From Diphasiastrum complanatum (lineage: Eukaryota; Streptophyta; Lycopodiopsida; Lycopodiales; Lycopodiaceae), in NCBI GenBank assembly GCA_029204225.1, contig CM055101.1:30534519-30598518 (forward strand): DNA of 64,000 nucleotides, written 5' to 3'. The notes beneath the pieces were generated by a model. The model was not told the DNA's origin. It saw only the letters and a list, made by a program, of their open reading frames with translations, and ran no database searches. Position numbers and translations under genes: made by a program. Numbering within the stretch: the first letter of the stretch is position 1; each line of letters opens with the position of its first letter. Shown here one piece after another: positions 38,956 to 49,858 of this stretch.

Positions 38956-39950
38956 TGGCCGTGTAGATCACCCTCTTGTCATCTCCATATGCCAACAAAG
39001 AATTGAAGTATTCTTTGTGAAAGGTCATGTGTGAACTTGCTCCACTATCAATCCACCAAGGATCTAGGTCTCCATCATTAGCAAGCATACATGAAGACAT
39101 CACAAAAGCATCATCAATTGCATCTTGCACATCCAAACCATCCTCATCAAGAGTAAGATTACCTTGCTTGTCTCCTTGATCTCTCTTCTTATTGTAGCAC
39201 TCACTTGCAAAGTGTCCTTTGATGCCACAATAGAAGCACTTGAGCTTTGATCTATCCTTCGTTTTTCCACTTGAAGAAGCATCCACTTGATCTTGCCCTT
39301 TAGACCACTTGCTTTTGGTTTTGCCCTTGAATTTGCCCTTTGTGAACATAGCATCCTCTTGAAGTGTCGATGTAGATCCACCTCTTGCTTGAAGCCTATA
39401 TTCCTCATTGATAAAGATCTCTTGAAGATCCATCAAACTTGGCAAAGTCTTTTGAATAGCAATACTCTGAACAAGGTTAGCATGAGCATCCAACAAGCCA
39501 TTAAGAATCACTTGAATAAGCCCTCCTTCCTTAATGCTTTCATCTATGCAAGCTAACTCATCATTCAATGCTTTCATTCTCAAAACAAAAGTACTTGGAC
39601 TTTCTTCATTCTTTTGTAAACAAGAAAAGATTTGCCTTCTTAGATTCAACACTCTAGAAGTAGACTTGGATTCATAAAGCTTCTTCAATGAATTCCAAGC
39701 TTCCAAAGATGATGTGCACTTACCAACTTCCTTGAGAAGTTCATTGGTAACATTCATCTTTATCATGTGTAGAGCCTTCTTGGCCCTCTCGTCATACCTC
39801 AATTGATCTTGTTGTGTTGCTGGTCTCTCCTCCAAACCTACAACAATATCCAAAGCATCATTCATCTCAAGAAGTGACTCCATCCTCACTTTCCATAATG
39901 AAGGTAAGCCTATCATTGGCTTCCAACATGACTCCAATTGAGGTTGCCAT
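38956..39950 (-). pseudogene. Element E gag and protease
   Basis: The ancestral start ATG is at 39950 (MATSIGVMLEAND). Relative to other copies 11 bases are missing a few codons later (NYSTW region), so gag is out of frame there; an upstream in-frame ATG at 40018 gives a longer artificial N-terminus. The rest is open: KVRMESLLEMNDALDIVV, GKCTSSLEAWNSLKKLYESK, LNDELACIDESIKEGGLIQV, TLPSLMDLQEIFINEEYR, zinc knuckle CFYCGIKGHFASEC (about 39196-39237), an acidic spacer, then the protease active site WWIDSGASSHMTFHKEYF (about 39005-39060). It ends at a stop after ANDGK. Confidence 0.93.
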
Positions 39951-40538
39951 GTAGCAATGACCTGATCTTCTCTTTCAACCTGTTTCAATGCACAAAGCAC
40001 TCCTTTGAACAACAACAAATGCTTTCAAAAGAAATCACCAAGATTTGAAACTATCGCACAAATTCTCTTCTAGCACTTATCCAAGCAAATCAACACATAG
40101 AATCATGGAATCTTGATCAACCTATGATCTATCCTCAATCTAATGACTTTTGCCACTTCCTAAGATTGAAACACACTCAAATGAAGTCCCGCAACCTCAC
40201 TATCTAGAGATCCAATCAAAATTAGGGTTTTGACAAAATCACAAAAAATTGACTATTCCAAATCTACATGCAAATGCTGAAAATTTGATATGCAATCTAT
40301 AAGCCACCACTTAGGCTGAACCAATGATCCAAAAATCGGCCAAATCCAGCATGTGAATTCAAAAAACAGAATTGAACAAGTATATTGACCTATTTAGTGT
40401 TTTGATCTACAAAAGATCCAATCTACAAAAGCAAAAAATCCGATTTTGGTGTAGAATCCTCTCTAGCATGCTCTAGACTTGATATCTTCACCAAATCATT
40501 GATAGATCTGATTTCCTCCTTCATAACCTGAAACAAAA
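39951..40538 (-). other. Leader of element E
   Basis: Non-coding, between gag and primer-binding site; similar to the B leader (11208-11797). Confidence 0.85.
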
Positions 40539-40550
40539 GCTCTGATACAA
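40539..40550 (-). other. Primer-binding site of E
   Basis: Minus strand TTGTATCAGAGC directly after the 5' LTR; one mismatch to TGGTATCAGAGC. Confidence 0.9.
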
Positions 40551-41198
40551 TGTGAAAGATTTCAGATCCTTAAGATCCAATCTACTTGAATGATCTTTGG
40601 TTAGAAAGAGAAATACACTATCAATTTCACCAATGTAGAAAAATCAGCATCTACACACAATTTGAGATGCAAACACTAATAAAACTTGATCAAACTTGAA
40701 TGAAATGATTATGTACTGTTGCTGTCCGTACAAAACCAGCAAGCTACTGTATTTCACACGTGTGGATCCAAAAATAACAAATATAGATCATTCTACACAT
40801 ATAATTGCAAGCAATCACCAAGATAGTGCACCAATGGATAGTAGACCCAAGAGAACCATGTATAAGCATGAAATGAGATAGAGAAGAGAGAAGATGACTC
40901 TCTCCATGAGTTACATCCTTTTATAGCAGGTCCAAACCCTATTTGGCCACTTGGCTTTCCCACCAAAATGCTAACCCTACCAATTTTGGGTCTAGATTCA
41001 ATGTACCCAACTTATTCAAATTGAATCTACTCAAACTCACATTCTATCTTTCCCACACTTTCAAAAAGTGTTTATTCAAATGAAATTAAGACTAATGAAC
41101 TTTGCAAAGTCAACCTCTAGGCTAAGACAAGTTTTGGCCTCAATATGCCAAATATGGAAATATTGCAAAATGTGATGAAACTAGTTGAATCTTTCACA
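40551..41198 (-). repeat. 5' LTR of E
   Basis: 648 bp, same ends as 35421-36068. Contains the TATA-type box (complement of CCTTTTATAGCAGG near 40919) and CACACGTGTG at about 40756-40765. Confidence 0.95.
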
Positions 41199-41695
41199 AC
41201 CAGTCCCTTTATAGTATCTGCAAAATAGCTATTGTTTTGGTTTAGATGATGAATGTTCTGAATTTGATGTTGGCTATTGGTTTCTTTTGTTCTGACTTCA
41301 CAAATCTCTTCCATCTGTACTTTTTGAGGATGATCCACTTCTTATAATCTCCTCTTGAAGTAGCATAGAGATTTACCTATTAAGACTGAGGCCTTGTTGT
41401 GTAGAAATGACCTGTGATCCGATTCTCATATGCTTATGGTAAACTAGATAACATAGTCACGATAGCATCGATATCTTCATTGATTGATCCAATGGTAGTC
41501 ATTTGCTCCATAAAATTCTTGAAGGTATCAAGACGGGTCGAAATAGAGTCAGCTTCAAACATTTTGATGGTGAAATTGTTTTTCTTCAAATAGAGTTTGG
41601 ACGTAACATCTTAGAGAGTAGCTAGGATGTCCCAAGCATGCTTAGCAGTTTGGGCTCAAAGAAAATTATTTGTAGCCTTAATGTAGCTTTTGAAG
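41199..41695 (-). pseudogene. Copia K gag, upstream part (target of E)
   Basis: Minus strand from about 41695: AQTAKHAWDILATL, FTIKMFEADSISTRLDTFKN, FMEQMTTIGSINEDIDAIVT, MLSSLP-AYENRI, a typical copia gag (UBN2) core with one stop, then KKYRWKRFVKSEQKK and the first half of a zinc knuckle (CRYYKGT, second Cys is Tyr) at the E insertion point. It continues at 35420. A second K gag with a better N-terminus is at 59920-60521. Confidence 0.82.
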
Positions 41696-42292
41696 AAAAT
41701 GCAAATAAAAATACACATCAGAATCTACTTCTTGAAACTGAACATTTTGAAAACACTCAAGGAGATAGCAAAATGGATGAACATGATGGCAGATCATAAG
41801 ACTTGAATTTCAAAGAAAATCAAGTGTAGCAACATGAAATTGAGCAGTCACAAGAGGTTGATCAGCCTCGTGTGCGCATGACTAGGGATCACGAGTCAGC
41901 ACAACAAGGAACTAAGCAGAGGGCATGAAGATCATATTAAATTCGTAGGCCTCCAACTCGTGTTGATGATGCAGGGCTCATGGCAATCCAAGATCCCAAG
42001 ACAGGCATTCAAGAGCCTAAAACCTTCCATGAAGCCACAACTGGGAGATACATAAAAAAATGGTGGAAAGCAATGAAGGAAAAAAACAGGTGCCATCACA
42101 ACAAATCAAACATGGAGTTTGACACCATTACCACTAGGACACAAGGTGATTGGATTGAAGTGGGTTTAAAAATTAAAACTTGGAGCAAATAGAGACGTGG
42201 AACACTACAAAGCTAAACTTGTAGCAAGGGGTTTTCTACAAGTTGAAGGATTGAACTACATAGCAACCTTTTTACCCCAGTAGCCAAAATGA
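41696..42292 (+). pseudogene. Copia H integrase-RT linker and RT start, plus-strand copy
   Basis: Equals the stretch 18243-18860 in the opposite orientation: LLKLNILKTLKEIAKWMNMM-type block, MAIQDPKTGIQEPKTFHEAT, KWWKAMKEKN, GAITTNQTWSL, GHKVIGLKWV, YKAKLVARGFLQVEGLNY, ending FLPQ-PK at the R1 border exactly as at 18243. It is broken by several stops. That the same H-R1 joint occurs twice shows the two loci descend from one rearranged ancestor. Confidence 0.85.
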
Positions 42293-43671
42293 GGTTTTTT
42301 TCATTTGTCCCGGGATTCTGACAGTCATACCATCCGTCACAATCTGACATCTCTTCAAAACAGGGATTTCGGAGCCAGTTAGATGTTGGATTCCGCCAGC
42401 CACACTAGATGTCGAAATCCGACGTCACGATGATTGTTCATATGTTACGTAGCTCCAAAATTCAAAAATCAAGAATTAGTGAATTGTGCCTTTTGGTCTT
42501 TTACCATAAACACTCCTTTGTCCATGTCGAGTTTGGGGGATAGAAATGATATTTTGACTACATTCGCCTATTGATCCGATTGCTTGTTGCGATTCCCGAG
42601 TGTTTTTGTTGACTATGGAGAAACCCAAATAAAAGTACAGAATTGGATAACGAATGGATGTAGATTAGAGATTGATTATTTGGATGAAGCACTCCCGATA
42701 GTAGAACAATCTAACAGTAGCTTCTGAGGCATGGCTTCAAAATAGATTTTAACTTCATTACATTCACAAAGTCTCTCTCTCACTCTCACCACATTTCTCA
42801 CAACACTAATTCATGTTTGTTGCATGCAAGTACTGCCATCTCATCAATCGCAACATCGTGAGTCTGATGTTCGCGGCTAGGATGAGGACTCAGTTGGTGG
42901 ATCTAGCTAGTTTTTGTATTCTAGCCTATATATATGTACATTTATATATATTTCTGTACTTGGACTATTTTTGTTTTTGGTCCATTCATGTATGGTTATT
43001 TTGTTAATCATAATTGTCTATCGTATGTTTTTAATTGCATGAAATATAACTCGGATATTTGTAATTTTTAGGGTGGAATGAAGCCAATATATTTTTTTGG
43101 ACTCCTTATTGAATGAAACTCATTCATTTGGACTAAGCATTGAATGAAAGTTTTTTAGATATAATTTACTTATGGCCCCAAACATGGTTGATCTGATAAT
43201 TTGCTTTTAGGTTAAAGTAGGCCTGGGACCTCAAATTATGACCTAAATTTAGTATGAGGAGAGTCATATGTGTAACATCCTTCCAAGAGATTTCAAGAAA
43301 CTACCTTTCATTGTACATTGATTTGTGGATCCTCTCTCTATCTCCCCCACCCCCCCACTCCCCCTTGATACTTCTACCAATGCCTCTTCTCTACATTAAG
43401 GGAGATCATAGGAGGAGCCACATTAGTTTCTCTTGTTTTGGAAGTTGCAATGATGATGGTCTGCTTGGTTTGGTCTCTAGAAAAAGAGAGAGCTTAAGAG
43501 AGATAAGTAGAGAAAAGGATAAAGCTTTAAAAATGTGTGTGTGTGTGTGTGCGTGTGAGATCTTAATTACTAACACAATGAAAGCAAATAGTGAGCAAAA
43601 AAAAAGTGAGGAAATGCATTCAAGAGCACTCAATTTATAGCTTTCTGGGAATTCAAGTTTGTGTGGATGTG
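42293..43671 (-). mobile_element. Repeat R1, copy e (most complete)
   Basis: Minus-strand R1 with both distal ends: next to copia H the GTCGGATTC-type motif cluster (42315-42430), then CCTATTGATCCGATTGCTTG, AGAACAATCTAACAGTAGCT, GTTGCATGCAAGTACTGCC, C-rich runs at 43345-43362, GAGCTTAAGAGAGATAAG, a TG tract (43534-43551) and TCAATTTATAGCTTTCTGGG. About 1.35 kb. It abuts repeat S at about 43672. Confidence 0.65.
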
Positions 43672-44674
43672 CCACGGCATTTTTTTCCACACGTGGTAAA
43701 AAATTGAAATTTTTTTGGCATGGTCTTGCCCCTCACGGCCTGCAAGGTGTGAAGATCCAACTTTTTTTTGTGCCCACGGTCTACAAGGTGTTGAAACTTA
43801 AGTGGAAAGGAAAAATGTAAATGATTGTTTCCAAAATAAGATCATTATTTTAGTTGATTAAAAAACGGTGAGATTTGATTTGCAAACTAAAATAAATTAA
43901 ATGTCTTGTCTCACTCTTCTAAGGACAAAGTAAGACAAGACATTCATATTTTTTTATTTTAAAGGACAACTATTAAAATGATAGGATATTAAATTTAAAT
44001 AATTTAAAAGAAAATCTTAGAAATAACAAAATATTAAAGAATAGTTTGACATGTTTCAAGGTATCTTATTTTTTTGAGGATAGTGGTATATAAGGGAATT
44101 GTCGGGGATTGCAAACATGTGCCACCTATGGCAAGCTTCAGGCACTTGTGTGCTCACGATGGCAATTTCGGACCATGGCATTTAATCCATCTTGAAACAC
44201 ACACAAAGAAGTCTAGCATTCCTTATAATAATACCCAACTAGTATTGGATTTTTTAAAGGACTCCAATACCCTAAACCGGCTGGTATCGAAATTTTCTAT
44301 TTCCGTCCCACATTGGTTGGTACAAGATATGTCATGGGGGGAACCTCAATGTATTTGAAGAATCAAACAATTATGAACTTACTATTTTGTATGTTACTTT
44401 TCATATCTCCAAAGTCAAAAATTGATTTTGGGACATACTTGTGACTTCAGAAAAACCCTCCCAATTTTAAGGTAGTCTAAAATCACTATTCTGTCAAACT
44501 TCTAGAACATACTACAAACCTCGAAATCTAAAAGTTTTCAATTGGCTAATACTGAAGTTAGTTCCGACGCTAGTATAATTACTCACAAACTTTGAAATCT
44601 GTGTCCTTTTCCGCAACTTTTTTGTGAATGAAGGTGGAGGAAATGATGCGAGGCAGGAGTGCGTACCTGCCCTA
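43672..44674 (+). repeat. Repeat S, copy 1
   Basis: About 1.0 kb, repeated at 48342-49317. Landmarks: CCACGGCATTTTTTTCCACA, ACATGTTTCAAGG, GTCGGGGATTGCAAAC, CCCTAAACCGGCTGGTAT, CCCACATTGGTTGGTACAAG, GGAGGAAATGATGCGAGG. A 94-codon frame (44074-44358) is only partly kept in copy 2 (frameshift after 74 codons), so coding is doubtful. It ends at the 3' end of a family C LTR. Confidence 0.7.
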
Positions 44675-45268
44675 TGTGAAAAAATACATACCCAAAAAAC
44701 ATTAGTGGATCAAAAAGATCTTGGGCCAATTCGGTTGCACATCTATAAATAGCTAGAGAATATATTTTATGCATGCTAGAACTTAGAACTGCACAAAGAT
44801 TTGATCATAAACACTTAGATATGACTTAGTACTATCCCTGTCCATATTGGTGCAGTAAAGTACAATATTGTACTTCACATGTGTGAAAGCTAGATCAACC
44901 ATAAAATCAACATTCTACACACAGAAACTCAAGATATGAAGAGATAAACGCATGAGATGGACATATAATCAAAAGAGAAAATTTCTCCATACAAAATGAG
45001 AATATGAAGATGATTTCTCCACGGTTTTACAGCTTTTTATAGCATCCATAGTGTCACTTGGCCACTTGGCCACTTGCCCTAAACTTGCCCTAAAATAGCA
45101 ACTTCTAGGTACTTCACTTAAACCTTATCCACTTATATACTTGTTAAAAATGGTAAGGACACTATTTTTAGGCCTTATTTACATTAGAAAAAGTATCTCT
45201 AGGTTGAAATTTCACTTTGGCCTCCAAAATGTCAATAAACCAACAAAACTAATTGACAATTTTTCACA
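44675..45268 (-). repeat. 3' LTR of C2 (594 bp)
   Basis: In plus reading it runs TGTGAAAAAATACATA … GACAATTTTTCACA. Same family as 13457-14114 but about 60 bp shorter internally. Contains the 18-bp palindrome AAGTACAATATTGTACTT (44858-44875) followed by CACATGTGTGAAAG. Confidence 0.9.
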
Positions 45269-46532
45269 CTTCGTCTTCAACTAGTTTTACCACACAATTT
45301 TGATCCATCTTAAGAATGATCTCCATCCTAAGTGTAGACATCCTTTCTATGGTTTTATAGTAACTTCCATTGATATAGAGAATAGTGTCCAAATTGGATG
45401 TTTCACTATAGTTCTTACATCAATTTCACACATCAAGATGTAATTAGAACATGAAGAACCAATTAGAATGTAAAATGTAATGATTCCTCCATGCTTCAAA
45501 CTTTGAACTCTATATAAAATAATAGTAACATGATAGTTATCATCCAATGTTGGCTTGTCTCCTCCATTTTTGTCCTTGATATGTCTTCACCATGAAAATA
45601 AACAAATGAGCTTCCATCTCCATCTTGCCATAAGCTATCATCCACACTTGATCACTTGATCATGAATGAGTGATATAATGAGCCTCCAATAGCTACATTT
45701 CCATCATCAGAACCAGCCAAGAATGCTAGTACAACTTCAACAACGAGATATTGCAAGAAAATGTAGCTAGTTTCACCATATCTGGACAATTTGCACACCT
45801 TGACATGAAATAGCTCAAACATAAGATAGAACAAGTAAAGTAAACTTGAATGACACTTCCTTTCTGCTCCCTTGACCTTACACGAGTCTTCAATAACCTG
45901 CAAAAATAGATTCAAAGTATCTTTGCCACTTGACTAGCTCCTAATTCCAGTCATTCCTTTTGTGTAGTTGAAGCTCTTTGAGATCAACCTCTTGATCTTA
46001 CACTTGACCATAAAAGCCATTGAAATGTTTTTTTTGTCCAGATCCATTACTTGCATCCATTCCTTGAAAACCATCATCCACTTGCATAACATCACCTTGA
46101 CAATAAGATGAACCAACACATTTGAGTAACGCAAAATGATTCACTTCCACTTGCTTACCCTTCCCATCATATGTAAGCCTAGATGGCTTTTGTCTATCCC
46201 TTGAGGATATTCTTAGAAATTGACTTGGAGAAGCATCTCCACCATCACAATCCAAAGAACCGTCTTCCTCACCACCAAAATTTTAGATTGATCAACATCA
46301 ACAACTTCAAGCTTATCCACACTCTCCTCTTCAAAGACATCATCTTAGAAATTTGAGCTTTCTTTGACTTAGGAATGTAAGCCCTATAAGCTTTTCTTAC
46401 TTCACTATAGCCAACAAAGATTCCCTTCAAGAATTCAAAAGATGAGTTGACATAGCAAGTTTTAGCAAAGATATTCAAATGCTCCATCCTTGGCTTCTTA
46501 CCAAAAAGAACTTCAAATGAACTCTTAAGCAT
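45269..46532 (-). pseudogene. C2 integrase end and degenerate RT/RNase H region
   Basis: From 46532 on the minus strand: LKSSFEVLFGKKPRMEHLNI, FVGYSEVRKAYRAYIPKSKK (integrase C-terminus), a frameshift, then QKPSRLTYDGKGKQVEVNHF, VFKEWMQVMDLD (matches EEEWIQAMDLE, the start of RT in E) and a degraded stretch including FLAGSDDGNVAIGGSLYHSF (RNase H WAGDVDDRKST position). Near the 3' end GSSCSNYILMCEIDVR resembles B and C1. No YVDD box is present. The tail before the polypurine tract is frameshifted. Confidence 0.72.
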
Positions 46533-46536
46533 TTGT

Positions 46537-46760
46537 AGGAGTCTTCTCTAATGAATTGATCCTTTATTTTGTTATTGATATGGGCTTTCGGGAATGGCCT
46601 GTGAGGCTGATACTGTATGACTAAAGGTTTCAAACAGGTCCTTTGGCTATGCTGGCCCTTCTTGCGAGATGTCAGCCTCTATGAAACCCTCCCTACCTTG
46701 ATTGTTTGGGTTAGGTGGTTGATAGATGAGTGGAACAAGTACTACCATGAATGAGTGATA
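46537..46760 (-). repeat. Module T, copy 2
   Basis: Reverse copy of 33489-33715; frame VPLIYQPPNPNNQGREGFIE, ADISQEGPA, stop, PKDLFETFSHTV. It interrupts the doubled C2 interior. Confidence 0.6.
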
Positions 46761-48200
46761 TAATAAGCCTCCTTTAGCTTTATTTCCATCAACAAAACCA
46801 GCCAAGAATGGTAGTACAACTCCAACATCAAAATAATGCAAAACAATGTAGCTAGTTTCAACATTTATTGACAATTTGCACACATTCACATGAAATTGCT
46901 CAAACATGAGATAGAAAAAGTAAAGTAAACTTGAACAACACTTCCTTGCTACTCCTTTGACCTTACTTGAATCTTCAAACACCTATAGAAACAGATCCAC
47001 AAAATCTTTGCCATTTGATTTCCCTTTCATGCTCTTGACTAGCTCAAAATTGCCAACTTTCCTTTTGTGTTGTCGAAGTCCTTTGAGATCAGCATCTTGA
47101 ACTTCCACTTGACCATCAAAGTCATTGACTAAGAACTCTTTTCCAGATCCATTAGTTGCTTCCAATCCTTGAAAACCATCATCCACTTGCATACCATCAG
47201 CTAGACAAGAAGATGAACCAAGACATGTGAGTAAAGCAAATTTGTATCTTCAACTTCCTTACCCTTCTCATAATATGTAAGCCTAGATGGATTTTGTTTT
47301 TCCCTTGAGGATATTCTTAGACCTTGACTTGAAGATGCATCTCCACCATCACCATTTAGTGAAGCAAGCATATCACCACCAAAAATGTTAGATTCGCCAA
47401 CATAAAGAACATCACTATAGCCAATAAATATTTCCTTCAAGAATCCAAAAGATGAGTTGACATAGAAAGTATTACTAGAGATCTTAAAATGCTCCATCCT
47501 TGGCTTCTTACCAAAAAGGACCCCATATGAACTCTTACCATCCAAGTCTTCATTTGAGTACCTATTGCAAACAAAGTTAGCACACATCAAAGCTTCACCC
47601 CAAAATGACTTTGGAAGATTTGCATTCATCCTCGTGGATTTAGCTCTTTCAAAAAGAGTTTTCTTCCTCTTTTCCACACCATGTAGAACCTTTGAGTTTG
47701 AAAGCTCCCTCTTGATCCCATGTGCCACACAAACCTCTTTAAACTTTTTTGATAGGTCTTCATTTGCGAACTTTAAGCACTTTATTTTGATGTTGAATTG
47801 ACTCTCCACAACATTCTTGAACTTGAGAAAGACATCAAATATGAAATCCTCACTCTTTAGAAGATAAGTCCAACAATATCTACTAAAGTCATCAATGCAA
47901 GTCACAAACATCTTTGCTCCTCCATTACACAAAGAACTAGTACAATGTACATCCAAATGTACTAAATGAAAAGGCATCTTTGATATTGAGCTAGATCTAG
48001 AAAAAGACAACCTCTGTGACTTTGACATTGAACAAAGCTCACCAACTTGCTTTTGCCTTCGAACCATCATGGTTAGAGCCAACAAATCCATCAAGTTTCT
48101 GGAGCTCACCTTGTCTCTTGCCTTGAGCAATCAAGACTCCATTCCTTTTGATCAAGCAAGAATCACCAACAAATTCCACTTTGTGACCTTTTCAAATTTA
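46761..48200 (-). pseudogene. C2 integrase and degenerate pol, upstream copy
   Basis: Minus-strand frame open for 309 codons from 48130. It has the pre-integrase tail, then MPFHLVHLDVHCTSSLCNGG, FVTCIDDFSRYCWTYLLKSE, VVESQFNIKIKCLKFANEDL, VCVAHGIKRELSNSKVLHGV, KTLFERAKSTRMNANLPKSF, WGEALMCANFVCNRYSNEDL and PSRLTYYEKGKEVED. The first Asp (HLDVH) is kept but RGDNGGEY and NGVAERKN are replaced by KFANEDLS and HGVEKRKK. Continuing to 46761 are MQVDDGFQGLEATNGSGKEF, ELVKSMKGKSNGKDFV and FLAGFVDGNKAKGGLLYHSF, the degenerate RT/RNase H stretch. Long openness with lost catalytic residues is the mark of this family. Confidence 0.8.
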
Positions 48201-48341
48201 CTTGTATTTATGCAGACAGTCGTGTTATATTTGTCTATCTCATTTTACATGTAAATATGCAGACTGTGTGACAACGTGAGTAAAATGCAGCATGAATGGA
48301 GGTAGATTAAAATGGGATTTAGGAGAGTAGAGGAGATAAAT
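48201..48341. other. Unassigned 140 bp between C2 and repeat S
   Basis: Contains TATGCAGACAGTCGTG and TATGCAGACTGTGTGAC, a short near-repeat. Nothing else recognised. Confidence 0.4.
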
Positions 48342-49317
48342 CCACGGAATTCTTTTTTATGCGTGGCAAAAAATGGAGATTTTTCTGGTACGGTGCTGCA
48401 CATCACGGCCTGCCAAGTGTCAAAATGCTAATTTTTTGTGCCCACAGCCTACAAGGTGTCGAAACCTAAGTGGAAAGAAAAAATGTAAATGATTGTGTAA
48501 AAAAAAATCATTATTTTAGTTGATTAAAAAAGGATGAGATTTGATTTGCAAACTAGCATAAATTAAATGTCTTGTTTATTTTAAAGGACAACTATTGAAA
48601 TGATAAGATGTTAACTTCAAATAATTGCAAAGAAAATCATAGAAATAATAAAAGATTAAAGAATAGTTTGACATGTTTCAAGGTTTCTAATTTTTTTGAG
48701 GATAGTGGTATGTAAGGGAACTGTCGGGGATTGCAAACACGTGCCACATGTGGCAGGAATCAGGCACTTGTGTGCTCACAATGGCAATTTCGGCCCATGG
48801 CATTTAATCCATCTTGAAACATGCACAAAGAAGTCTAGCATTCCTTATAATCATACCCAACTAGTATTGGATTTCTTAAAGGACTCCAATACCCTAAACC
48901 GGCTGGTATTGAAATTTTGATTTCCATCCCACATTGGTTGGTACAAGACATGTTATGGGAGGAACCTAAATGTATTTGAAGAATCAAACAATTATGAACT
49001 TACTATTTTGAATGTTACTTTTCATATCTCCAAAGTCAAAAATTGATTTTGGGACATACTTGTAACTTCAAAAAAACCCTCCCAAATTTAAGGTAGTCTA
49101 AAATCACTATTTTGTCAATTAATCACTTTTAGAGGATACTACAAACCTTGGAATAACCCTCCCAAATCTAAAAGTTTTCAATGGGCTAATATTGAAGGTA
49201 GGTCTGACACTAGGATAATTACTCACAAATTTTGAAATATGTGTCTTTTTCGCAACTTTTTTGTGAATGAAGGTGGAGGAAATGATGCATGGTAGGAGCG
49301 CGTACATGCCGTCTGTG
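48342..49317 (+). repeat. Repeat S, copy 2
   Basis: Second copy of S; by eye roughly 88-90% like 43672-44674. It ends at the same base next to a family C LTR. Confidence 0.7.
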
Positions 49318-49858
49318 AAAAAATATAGATCCAAAACACATTATTAGACGAACAATATCATAGGCCAATTTGGTTGCACATCTAGAAATAGCTAGAAGAT
49401 AGAAATCACTAGTTTATGCATGCTAGAACTTAGAAATGCACAAAGATTTGATTATAAACACTTAGATATGACTTATTTTTGTCCCTATCCATACAACAAT
49501 AGTAACGTACAATACTTTACTTCACATGTGTGAAAGCTATATCAACCATAAAATTAACATTCTACATATAGAAACTCAAGATATCAAGAGATAAACACAT
49601 GAGAGGGACATAGAATCAAAAGAGGAAATGTCTCCATAGAAAATTAGAACATGAAGATGATTTCTCGACATTTTCACAGCTATTTATAACATCCATAGTG
49701 TCACTTGGCCACTTGGCCACTTGCTCTAAAATAACAACTTCTAGGTACTTCACTAAGTTTCAATGTATCCAACTCACCAATAGTAGTAGCTCTAAATCTG
49801 ACCTTATCCACTTATATACTCGCTAAATGAGGTGAAGACAGTATTTTTAGGCCTAAGT
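49318..49858 (-). repeat. Truncated family C LTR (C3)
   Basis: Starts TGTGAAAAAATATAGAT like 44675 and stops at about 49858 after TATTTTTAGGCCTAAG, so the first about 100 bp of the LTR (U3 start) are missing, the same portion missing in the C1 5' LTR. Here the 18-bp palindrome has decayed (ACGTACAATACTTTACTT). Confidence 0.8.

Larger units (their letters stand above)
35421..41198 (-). mobile_element. Copia element E: structurally complete, inactivated
   Basis: A 5,778-bp minus-strand Ty1/copia element with two 648-bp LTRs (35421-36068, 40551-41198), primer-binding site, polypurine tract, target duplication ACCAG and all domains in copia order. The LTRs share the inverted ends TGTGAAAGATT and AATCTTTCACA and differ by eye at roughly 2-4% of sites, so the insertion is not recent. 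At least five lesions block expression: an 11-base deletion near the gag start, a deletion after the protease, and frameshifts near 38595, 37455 and 36169. It is the best reference for the internal organisation of the B/C/E group. Confidence 0.96.
44675..48200 (-). mobile_element. Family C copia element C2 (rearranged)
   Basis: Minus-strand family C DNA with a 3' LTR (44675-45268), polypurine tract, two non-identical copies of the integrase-end/degenerate-pol region (45340-46532 and 46761-47480), module T between them, and integrase to pre-integrase up to about 48200. The 5' LTR, leader and gag are missing. The doubled interior with T at the joint suggests recombination between two family C copies. 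Confidence 0.75.

Noticed and set aside
39950-40018. Longer N-terminus of E gag starting at 40018 (MLLFKGVLCALKQ…)
   Set aside because: It is leader sequence in a shifted frame; other copies start at the ATG corresponding to 39950, and an 11-base deletion explains the frame switch.
44074-44358. 94-codon frame in repeat S, partly kept at 48696-48920
   Set aside because: The second copy shifts frame after 74 codons and no motif is recognised; similarity is explained by the repeat itself.
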